A stretch of DNA of 64,000 nucleotides, taken from assembly GCF_014201715.1 (NCBI RefSeq), contig NZ_JACHFD010000013.1, positions 1-64,000 of the forward strand. Reading direction: 5' to 3'. This stretch comes from Haloferula luteola. GTDB taxonomy: Bacteria; Verrucomicrobiota; Verrucomicrobiia; Verrucomicrobiales; Akkermansiaceae. Numbering within the stretch: the first letter of the stretch is position 1; the number at the start of each line of letters is the position of its first letter. Shown here piece by piece: positions 27,614 to 36,000 of this stretch. Position numbers and translations under genes: made by a program. Below the pieces are notes generated by a model. That model ran no database searches and had not been told where the DNA came from. It saw only the letters and a program-made list of their open reading frames with translations.

Positions 27614-29146
27614 ATGCTCGAACAACTCCAGCAACTCGTCCACCTCACGGGATTCGGAGGCCTTGAATGGCGCATGATCGTGATGTGGGGCGTGGTCCTC
27701 ATCTTGCTCTGGCTCGCCGTCTACAAAGGCTTCGAACCCCTGCTGTTGATCCCCATCGCCTTCGGCGCCCTGCTCGCCAACCTCCCGACCGAAAACCTGA
27801 TTGAGAAACCCGCCGGTCCTGTCCGCAGCCCGGCCACCGGCTCCATCGTCGCCTCCATGGTTCAACCTGGTGAGGTGGTGACCATCGAACGCGTTCCTCA
27901 CGAACGACCCGATCACCTCATTCGACTCAAACCCGACGAAATCGAGGCCTTGTTCCAGGCCGAATCCGCCCGCTACCAAGCTGGAGAAGGCGCCCTCCTC
28001 TTCGTCATTCGGCCCGAAACTCCGACGCCCACCGACGACTCCAACCCGGCCGCGACATCCACCCCGGTCCGTGTTCCTTTCGCAGGGGGGCAGATTGAGG
28101 TGACGCGCGATGATTTCCTCGTCTGGTCGCCCTCTTCCGGCCGCGTCGTGGATGCTCCGGCACCTCTCGGGACCACCGTCATCGAAGGCCAAACCCTCAC
28201 CGAACTGTCCAGCCACCATACTGGTGGATTCTTCCACTGGATTTCCCTTGGCGTGGTCTTGGAGATTTTCCCGCCCATCATCTTCCTGGGCGTCGGCGCT
28301 CTCACGGACTTCGGCCCCCTCATCGCCAACCCACGCATGCTCCTCCTCGGTGCTGCCGCCCAATTGGGCGTCTTCGTCACCTTCCTCGGCGCCATCGCTC
28401 TGGGATTCACCGCGAAGCAAGCCGCCTCGATCGGCATCATCGGTGGTGCCGACGGTCCTACCTCGATCTTCCTCTCCAACGCACTGGCTCCCGAGCTGAT
28501 GGCTCCCATCGCAGTGGCTGCCTATAGCTACATGGCGCTCGTCCCTGTGATCCAGCCGCCCATCATGCGCGCCCTCACCAATGAAGCGGAACGCAAGATT
28601 CGCATGAAGAGTCTGCGCAAAGTCAGCCGCCTAGAGAAGCTCATCTTCGCCCTGGCCGTCACTGTCCTCTGCATCCTGCTCGTTCCGCCCGTCGCTCCGC
28701 TGATCGCCATGCTCATGCTTGGCAACTTCCTGCGCGAATGCGGTGTCACCGAACGACTGACCAAGGCCGCTCAGAACGAAATCATCAACATCATCACCAT
28801 CTTCCTCGGCACCAGCGTCGGCATCACCATGCAAGGTGACCGATTCCTCCGCCTGGAAACCATGATGATCATCGTACTCGGCGTCATCGCCTTCGGCTTC
28901 TCCACCGCAGGTGGCGTCCTGATGGCCAAACTCATGAATGTTTTCAGCAAAAACAAGATCAACCCGCTCATCGGTTCTGCAGGAGTTTCCGCTGTGCCGA
29001 TGGCGGCTCGCGTCAGCCACACCGAAGGCCTCAAGGCGGATCCTCACAACTACCTCCTCATGCACGCCATGGGACCCAACGTCGCCGGGGTTATCGGAAC
29101 CGCCCTCGCCGCCGGCTACTTCCTCGCCCTCCTGGGTGGCCACTAA
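27614..29146 (+). CDS. mmdB: sodium-translocating decarboxylase beta subunit with extra insertion
   Basis: A 510-residue polytopic membrane protein of the OadB/MmdB/GcdB family, which couples decarboxylation of carboxybiotin to Na+ export. Family stretches are present: FEPLLLIPIAFGALLANLP, FPPIIFLGVGALTDFGPLI, GIIGGADGPTSIFLSNALA and GSAGVSAVPMAARVSHTEG. The usual length is about 380-435 residues. The excess lies in an insertion at about residues 63-203 (27800-28222), between the first hydrophobic helices and the conserved FPPIIFLG segment. The insertion contains two biotinyl-like half motifs (RSPATGSIVASMVQPGEVV and SPSSGRVVDAPAPLGTTV). Confidence 0.92.
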   Translation: MLEQLQQLVHLTGFGGLEWRMIVMWGVVLILLWLAVYKGFEPLLLIPIAFGALLANLPTENLIEKPAGPVRSPATGSIVASMVQPGEVVTIERVPHERPDHLIRLKPDEIEALFQAESARYQAGEGALLFVIRPETPTPTDDSNPAATSTPVRVPFAGGQIEVTRDDFLVWSPSSGRVVDAPAPLGTTVIEGQTLTELSSHHTGGFFHWISLGVVLEIFPPIIFLGVGALTDFGPLIANPRMLLLGAAAQLGVFVTFLGAIALGFTAKQAASIGIIGGADGPTSIFLSNALAPELMAPIAVAAYSYMALVPVIQPPIMRALTNEAERKIRMKSLRKVSRLEKLIFALAVTVLCILLVPPVAPLIAMLMLGNFLRECGVTERLTKAAQNEIINIITIFLGTSVGITMQGDRFLRLETMMIIVLGVIAFGFSTAGGVLMAKLMNVFSKNKINPLIGSAGVSAVPMAARVSHTEGLKADPHNYLLMHAMGPNVAGVIGTALAAGYFLALLGGH

Positions 29147-29178
29147 AACTCCCGTCGAAATCGAACCCTCCACGAGCC

Positions 29179-30672
29179 ATGACTCATCCTTTCAAGCCCA
29201 GAAACTTCCCGGAACTGAGTCCCGGTGAAGCCGCCGCATATGTCCAAAACGGCATGACCATCGGATTCAGCGGATTCACCCCCGCCGGGGCGGCCAAGGC
29301 CATCCCAAAAGCCATTGCCGCTCGCGCTCGCGAGGAACATGCGGCCGGAAGGGAATTCAAAATTGGCGTCGTCACCGGCGCCTCCACGGGCGACTCGCTC
29401 GATGGAGAACTTGCCCGTGCCGACGCCATTTCCTGGCGCACCCCCTATCAATCGAACGGTGCCCTCCGCAAATCCATCAACGAAGGCCGAACTCACTTCT
29501 TCGACATGCACCTCTCGGTGCTGCCGCAGAACATCCGCTACGGCTTTCTCGGAAAATTCCACCTCGCCGTCGTGGAGGCCTGCGACGTCACCGCCGATGG
29601 TCAAATTGTTCTCACCACCTCGGTCGGAGCCGCTCCCACTTTCTGCCAGGAAGCCGACAAAATCCTCATCGAACTCAACGAGTTCCACCCGGTCGGTCTG
29701 CGGGGCATCCACGACATCTATGAACCCTACGATCCCCCCATCCGCCTGCCCATTCCGATGACCACGGCTCACGACCGCATTGGCAGTCGCTCCGTGCGCG
29801 TCGATCCCAGCAAGATCATCGGGATCGTCCGAACCAATCTGCCCGACGAGGTCGCCGAGTTCAAAGAGCCCGACGCCACCACCCTGCAAATTGGCGAGAA
29901 CGTCGCCACCTTCCTCGCCGCGGAACTCCGCGCCGGACGCATTCCGAAACAATTTCTCCCCATCCAGTCCGGCGTCGGCAACATCGCCAACGCCGTTCTC
30001 GGGGCCATGGGAAGCCACCCGGAGATCCCTCCATTTCAGCTCTTCTCGGAAGTCGTGCAAGACTCCGTCATCGGCCTCATGGAGAAGGGAGATATCACCT
30101 TCGCCAGCGGCACCTCCCTCACCCTCAGCCCGCCGGTCCTGTCCCAAGTGTATGCCAACCTGGATTACTTCAAGGATCGCATCGTCCTTCGTCCTCAGGA
30201 GATTTCCAACAATCCGGAAATCGTCCGCCGCCTCGGGATCATCTCCATCAACACCGCCATCGAGATCGATATTTTCGGCAACGTGAACTCGACCCACCTC
30301 ATGGGCAACGACCTCATGAACGGCATCGGTGGCTCCGGGGATTTCACCCGGAATGCCTTCATCTCGATCTTCACCTGCCCGTCCATCGCCAAGGGTGGCG
30401 ACATCAGCACCATTGTCCCGCTCGTCAGTCACATGGACCACAGCGAACACAGCGTCCAGGTTGTCATCACCGAGCAAGGCATCGCCGACCTTCGTGGCAA
30501 GGACCCCACCGAACGGGCCGAGGAAATCATCGCTCACTGCGTCCATCCCGACTATCGCGATGAACTCGATGCTTACCTCCACGGAGTCATCGCCGGCCAC
30601 ACTCCTCAGAGCCTCCAGATGGCCTTCGAATTCCATCAACGCTTCCTTGCCACCGGCACCATGCGGCGCTGA
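29179..30672 (+). CDS. succinate/propionyl CoA-transferase (acetyl-CoA hydrolase/transferase family)
   Basis: A 497-residue class I CoA-transferase of the Cat1/ScpC/AarC family. The N-terminal domain has GFTPAGAAKAIPKAIAA and GVVTGASTGDSLDG; the C-terminal domain has FASGTSLTLSP and INTAIEIDIFGNVNST, where the catalytic glutamate is expected. It ends with VVITEQGIADLRGKDPTERA. In this operon the likely reaction is propionyl-CoA + succinate to propionate + succinyl-CoA, closing the cycle with MutAB, Mce and the decarboxylase. Acetate use is an alternative that sequence cannot exclude. It is the last gene of the operon, followed by tandem hairpins. Confidence 0.92.
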   Translation: MTHPFKPRNFPELSPGEAAAYVQNGMTIGFSGFTPAGAAKAIPKAIAARAREEHAAGREFKIGVVTGASTGDSLDGELARADAISWRTPYQSNGALRKSINEGRTHFFDMHLSVLPQNIRYGFLGKFHLAVVEACDVTADGQIVLTTSVGAAPTFCQEADKILIELNEFHPVGLRGIHDIYEPYDPPIRLPIPMTTAHDRIGSRSVRVDPSKIIGIVRTNLPDEVAEFKEPDATTLQIGENVATFLAAELRAGRIPKQFLPIQSGVGNIANAVLGAMGSHPEIPPFQLFSEVVQDSVIGLMEKGDITFASGTSLTLSPPVLSQVYANLDYFKDRIVLRPQEISNNPEIVRRLGIISINTAIEIDIFGNVNSTHLMGNDLMNGIGGSGDFTRNAFISIFTCPSIAKGGDISTIVPLVSHMDHSEHSVQVVITEQGIADLRGKDPTERAEEIIAHCVHPDYRDELDAYLHGVIAGHTPQSLQMAFEFHQRFLATGTMRR

Positions 30673-30675
30673 TTG

Positions 30676-30737
30676 CTTCCCGCTTGAAACGGGAAGGGCC
30701 CCAAACCTCTCCAGAGGGGAAGAGAAAGGTTGGGGCC
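30676..30737 (+). terminator. tandem hairpin terminator of the mce-CoA-transferase operon
   Basis: Two stem-loops follow the CoA-transferase stop. The first is a 7-bp stem CTTCCCG/CGGGAAG (30676-30696). The second is GGCCCCAA(A)CCT paired with AGGTTGGGGCC (30697-30737) with one bulged base. A short T run (ATTT) follows. Position and strength fit a terminator for the operon. Confidence 0.75.
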
Positions 30738-30908
30738 ATTTGGGGGGGCGGGCGCTGGTGATTGGGGGGCGTCGCCAGCGTCGGGGGACTTCCTGAAGAC
30801 GAACGAAGCTTTGCCCATTTCCCGAAAGTCGCCAATCCCCTCGATTGGGTGCCGCCGCGCCTCCCATCGGTAGCCCCAGCGAGGCGCTACCTCTTTTCCC
30901 ATCCCGGC

Positions 30909-31298
30909 TTAGTTGGGCGACTCGCCCAAACTTGGAGGATGGAAAGAAGCTCCGAGCTGGGCGCGGCGCTCCATATCGCGGCAATGATCCAGGATCCGGT
31001 TGGCGTATCCCAGGAGATCGCTCCGGGTCTCGACGTCCCTCGAGAGCATCCACGTCTCGATCAGCATCTCGTGGATATGGCGAGCCATCCGCATTTTTTC
31101 CTCAAAGTCCCCACTGCCGATCAACTTCTCCAGGCCAATCGACTCAAAAACAATCTGTTGGCATAGACTCCAGCACTTCGGTTTGTGTCCCTCCGGCAAG
31201 GCTCGGCAGAGCCTCCGGCAAGCACAGCTGGTCGGCGGGGCGCCGGTTTCCCCGTTCAAATACATCACCACTTCCTGGTAGATATGCCTGTAAATCAT
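30909..31298 (-). CDS. Cys-rich small hypothetical protein
   Basis: A 129-residue helical protein with no signal peptide or membrane segment. A cluster of five cysteines occurs early (TSCACRRLCRALPEGHKPKC and a following LC). The rest is amphipathic helix (EEKMRMARHIHEMLIETWML, DLLGYANRILDHCRDMERR). The ATG at 31298 is used; 31319 is the longer option. I do not recognise it. The composition is protein-like, but the evidence is mostly an open frame in a gap between annotated neighbours. Confidence 0.5.
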   Translation of the reverse strand: MIYRHIYQEVVMYLNGETGAPPTSCACRRLCRALPEGHKPKCWSLCQQIVFESIGLEKLIGSGDFEEKMRMARHIHEMLIETWMLSRDVETRSDLLGYANRILDHCRDMERRAQLGASFHPPSLGESPN

Positions 31299-31373
31299 GG
31301 GAACTCCGCATTTTTCCAAAATTCCTTCGGAATGTCAAAAGACTTCAAATGCGAATCCCAAAAAATCCGACCC

Positions 31374-32171
31374 TCAGTCGTCCGAATATCGGGCGAGCTC
31401 CAGTTCTTCGAAGGCCTTATCGTAGTCCTTGCCCGTCTGGACCTTCAAGAAAGCCAACTCGTTGCCCGTCACCAATGAACTCGGCACGGACCGGGTCGAA
31501 AACCAGGTCGTCCCCGGACCGTCGTGGAGCACCACCACGTATCCCGCATAGCGAGCTCCAAACTTCGAATACCCACGGTTGTCGTAGGCCGCCGAAATCT
31601 TTCCGACTTTGAACTCTTGAGTCTTTCCCGGTGGAATCTCCGGAATCTCAAAAGTGATGGTCTTGAAAATATGCATCGCGGATCGGTCCACGACCGGGCG
31701 ACCATAGAACACCACCGTCATCTTGCAGGCACAGGTGTTCATCGAGTTGTGCGGATTGGATAATGCCACCACTGGGTCCAGATTCACCCGCTTATCATCA
31801 AAATCGTCTCCCGACTTGGTTCCATTGCTCTTTCCCGTATTGACCTCAATGCCAAAGGTTTTGATCAACCCTCCACCCCGTGCCTGCCATTCCTGAAGGC
31901 GCACCACGGATTCTTGATCCAGCCGGTTCATGGGGATGGTGAAGGTCTTCCGATCGGATACTCGGGTGACTTCAACATTCACTCCATCACAGGCCTCCAC
32001 CTGAACCTCAATCGTCGTCCCGCTCTTGTCCGTCAGCATCAAAGGATCGGCCGCCTTCACTCCGGACATCATCATCAGAAGAAAACAAGCCGCGCCTACC
32101 GCTGGTCGCATTCCACTGCATCGGCCGAAGCCATCAAGCCCTAGGAGGAATCGATTCATTCGAACGTTCAT
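31374..32171 (-). CDS. exported protein with SHD1-like domain
   Basis: A 265-residue exported protein. The hydrophobic segment AVGAACFLLMMMSGVKA is a signal sequence; an alternative ATG at 32108 would give a more compact one. Next comes an SHD1-like beta module (LTDKSGTTIEVQVEACDG, RKTFTIPMNRLDQES), then a beta-rich domain with CACKMTVVFYGRPVV and ARYAGYVVVLHDGPG. No catalytic motif is recognised. It lies just downstream of the gene starting at 32861 on the same strand, so the two may be co-transcribed. Confidence 0.7.
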   Translation of the reverse strand: MNVRMNRFLLGLDGFGRCSGMRPAVGAACFLLMMMSGVKAADPLMLTDKSGTTIEVQVEACDGVNVEVTRVSDRKTFTIPMNRLDQESVVRLQEWQARGGGLIKTFGIEVNTGKSNGTKSGDDFDDKRVNLDPVVALSNPHNSMNTCACKMTVVFYGRPVVDRSAMHIFKTITFEIPEIPPGKTQEFKVGKISAAYDNRGYSKFGARYAGYVVVLHDGPGTTWFSTRSVPSSLVTGNELAFLKVQTGKDYDKAFEELELARYSDD

Positions 32172-32231
32172 CGTGTTTCTGAAATTCGATATTTCGCCAA
32201 AATACTCAACTTTCGAGGCAACTCCCATGCC

Positions 32232-32861
32232 TTACTCTTTCAACTGAATACAAATCTCCCCGGAGCGAACTTGCATCGATTCAACCCCCGCGAGGCCTCG
32301 CCTTTCTCCAGAAGGACCCTGCCCGATCGATTCACCCACCAAGTCTCGCCCCTTCCATCCGGCCAACCAGTCATTGGGAAGGGAGATCCCCCATACCGTC
32401 ACATCATCGATCACGAAATGAGGTCCAGACTCATCTTGAGTGATCAGAAACCGTGCCCGCGCCTTGAGACGCTTGCCACCCACCAGAGGCAGATCGGGAT
32501 CGAGATCGGTTTCCAACCGGGCATGCACCGCGTCCTTCACGAGCTCGAACTTCAGCTTGTCTCCCAAAGAAGTATTTTGATGGAGCAGCCCATTCAACTC
32601 CTTCTCGGTAAGCACAATTTCCCGAACGCCCTTCTCATAGGTCGGGTCGACCCGTCCAGCGGCAGGAACCTCCCCCCCCTGGATGGCTTCGATCTTCTCC
32701 TCGACCTGTTGGCGTTCGGTCGCCGACAAGTTCACCGGTTGAATCGGGCGGTTGGACCACCACCAGATCGCTGCTCCAGCAATCCCGACAACCAACAAGG
32801 TGATGAGCCCGATCAGCAAGCAGGAGCCTTTCTTTTTGGGTGGGAGAGTTTCTTCGGACAT
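32232..32861 (-). CDS. single-pass membrane protein of unknown function
   Basis: A 209-residue protein with a short basic N-terminus, one membrane helix (about 12-35, SCLLIGLITLLVVGIAGAAI) and an extracytoplasmic domain. That domain contains VNLSATERQQVEEKIEAIQG, REIVLTEKELNGLLHQN, a beta region KLKFELVKDAVHARLETDLD and KARARFLITQDESGPHF. The layout recalls membrane-anchored lipid-binding-like folds, but I cannot name a family. The ATG at 32861 is chosen over 32879. It diverges from the giant exported protein gene at 33088. Confidence 0.7.
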   Translation of the reverse strand: MSEETLPPKKKGSCLLIGLITLLVVGIAGAAIWWWSNRPIQPVNLSATERQQVEEKIEAIQGGEVPAAGRVDPTYEKGVREIVLTEKELNGLLHQNTSLGDKLKFELVKDAVHARLETDLDPDLPLVGGKRLKARARFLITQDESGPHFVIDDVTVWGISLPNDWLAGWKGRDLVGESIGQGPSGERRGLAGVESMQVRSGEICIQLKE

Positions 32862-33087
32862 AGGCCGTCTTTCTAACACTCAACTCGCTCAACGCAAAAC
32901 AAAGATCCATCGATGGAAAATCCTTCCCCCATTGGAACGCCAAACGAGGGATCTCCTCCCTGCCCCCCTGCTCCCCGATTCCGGGGATGGTTTGCCAATA
33001 CCTCGTTCACAATCCGGTCACATTCTCCTTTGAACTTGATCCCCCCGCGATCACGGGGCCTGAATGCGAGGACCAACCTCAGGGTCC

Positions 33088-36000
33088 ATGGAAAAGCGCA
33101 CCACCTTCCTTCGGTCGGCCGCCGTCGCCGGTCTTCTCTGCCTGGTATCTCCCGCCTCGGCCACGATCAGTAGCGGCTTCGCTGGAATCGTTCCCGGGGA
33201 TGACTATGCCTCCCCCGAGCCGGTATTCTCCGTGCTCGATGCCGATGAGGCGAAGGCCGATCCCACGCAATGGTATCGCCACGGAGTCACCGCGACGGCA
33301 CGTCTGAATTTTTCCTCCAATAGCTTCAGCAGCGAATCCGGTACGTTCCGCGTCGCGGCGACCCTCTACGACGAGACGGGCTCAGAGGTCGCAGTGACCG
33401 ACGTATTCAACGGCGGAGGCAAAGCCAAGGAAGTCTTCTCTCTCCCTCAGACCTTCAGCGTCAATCTCTTCACTTCCCGCACCCTCGACTTCATCCTATC
33501 AGCGGACCCCGTCGCCACTCTTGAGTTGGGAAAACGCTACCATTTCGAATGCGCGCTGCAGCGCCAGGTCGGAGGCATCTGGACCACGGTCGCCACCACC
33601 GGCAGCCCTCTGACCGAAAACCTTCCGGCATTTCATTTCACCAACACGGATCCTCAGGACAAAGCCTTCAACATCCTCACCGCCCTGACCGATCTTCAAT
33701 GGACCCGGTCGTCCCTCATCGCCACCGATCCCGACAAAGACACCTTCCAAGCCGTCGCCACCCTCGCTTTGGGCCGCTACGACGACTTCGAAGCAGCGCC
33801 CGCCTTGGATGTCACCCAGATCCGAGCCGACTTCGATCTCCATGAGGCCGGTGGCGGGCCCGAGATTCCTCTCGCCGACGATGGCATCGTCACCCTCAAC
33901 AACAAACAACTCACTCATGCGGAGATCGGCGGACGTCCTGTGGCGCACTTGATTGGCAACCGCCAGATCACCGCTTCCTTGATCCCTTTAGTTCAGCTCG
34001 AATCGCGCTCCAAGACCTATGAACTGACCGTCCACATCGAGCACCTTGAGGCGAATGCAAGCTACGCCCCCGACGAGTCGCAGACACTCCCCGCCGAGCG
34101 GTTGCTCCATTTCAACGGAGAACTCCAGTTCGGATCTTTGACGACCCACATGATCGACGTCGCCAACGATCCGGGGGTCTCCAGTCTCGATCCCGGCGGT
34201 GTCATGACCGGGATCCAATTGTCTCCCTTGGGTGGAGAAATCCCGGATCGTCCCGACTTGGGATTCGGCTCCGGTGTGGCTCTCTCGGCCCTCCTCAAGG
34301 ACTCCGGTCTCGCCGTGGTGCAATCCGGCAGTGAGGAAATCGTCCGCGTCGATGGTGCCGGCCCGGTCCTCGATGAACTTGGACATCTGCAAGTCGAGTT
34401 CGGCACCCCACAAGTCACCCCTTCCGGTCCTCAAGTCAGCTCAGCCCTCTTGCATTTCCCCCAGGGCCTCGGAGTCGTCACGGACGTATCCATCGACCCC
34501 TACCACGCCGAAAACCATTGGCTCTTTTCCACCGGCCTCAGCCTGAACCATCAAATCCAGCTCGCCTCTCCCCTCTACGCCGCCCTTGGCGCCAATGCCC
34601 GGATGTTCGACGAGAGCCACCCCCTTCGTTTCACCGTATCGGAATTCTCCGTCGATCTTTCCGGCACCATCGATTTCGTTGCCTCAGCTTGTGAACACAT
34701 GGCGCAGGCGGCCTACACGGCTTTGGCCAATTTGCCCGCCGCCCAACTCGATGATCCCGTCGCCATGCGCGAACGCTTCAGCAACGATGGCTTCCTCCGC
34801 TTCACCAGCCTCTCGAGCGGGAGCACCATCACCGTCACCGGATCTGCCCATGACGGCTCGGCTCGCACTACGGCCCTCATCGATACCCTTCCGGGGAAAC
34901 TCGCAGCCCACTTCCCCCTGGGCGCCCTGCTCAGTTGGAGCGGCCAGGATGCCATCGAAATCAACGAAGGTCGCATCACCTACGGCAGTCTGAGCAACCC
35001 CGATCCAGTCGACCTCGAATATGACCTCGCCTGTGGTGACGACCCCTGCACCGCAGGTGCCGCCAGCCTCACCACGCTCTCCCTTACCCCGTATGACGGT
35101 CGGCTCGCCCTTTCACCCAGTGGAGGTGTGACTGCGACTGGGGATGCCGGATCGACCCGTTTGAGTTGGGGCTGGAAAGGCGATGGCCTCGGCAACCTCA
35201 CCGACTACACCCACCGCACCAACGACTTTACCACCGCTCGCTTCTACATGCCGGGCTATCACCTGACGTCCGACCAGAACCCCTTGCGTGACTTGGCACC
35301 CTATCAGGCGACCTCAGATTTCCTCGCCCCGGGAATCTTGCTCCTCGAAGGCTACGACAACGAAAACCATCCCGGTGAACTCGTGCGACCGGAAACACCC
35401 GACTACCGCACGGGCTTCGGCGACTACGCCGGCCTCACCTACACAGTCGAAAACAGCGGCCATCAGGGCGCCAGCAAGATCGCGGGAAATACCTCCGACT
35501 ACGCCTACGATCTCCTTCCGACGGCATCGAAATACTATGCTCGCTTCAGCGGAATCAGCGGCCGCCACGTCGCCACGGACGGAACTTTCGATCCTTCCAT
35601 GTCCCTTTACGGCTTCGATTTTGCAGTGGCTCAGTTCCAGCTCACCTTTCTCTCCAGTGAAAACGTCGATTCCTGGTTCGACGGTTTGTTGGTCGTTCCC
35701 CCACCCGCCGATTTCACTCAGCAATTTCAGGGGCTCATGCTCACCTGCACCGGCGATATCACCGGCGATATGGGGATCGACCCCGCGGACAAAGGGGAGA
35801 AGTCGCTACGCGATTGGAACTCGGTCTTCCAACCCAAAGCGTTTGCCTTCGAACCAGTCTCCGACCCGGGTCCGGGAAAATGCTACCCTGATCGCACACT
35901 CATCGTAGGCGCCACCACCGAGGTTGCCCACATCCCCGGACTCCTCGCCGGTCAATTGGAGTTTCTCCCTACCGGAGAACTGGGCACGGCAGTCACGGGC

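Noticed and set aside
30753-30780. CGCTGG/CCAGCG inverted repeat downstream of the CoA-transferase terminator
   Set aside because: Short stem with a long G-rich loop; probably chance in a G-rich stretch, and a better terminator precedes it.
29143-31053. Long reverse-strand frame of 636 codons opposite the CoA-transferase gene
   Set aside because: It is an antisense shadow of a well-supported CoA-transferase gene and crosses its terminator. No recognisable domain.
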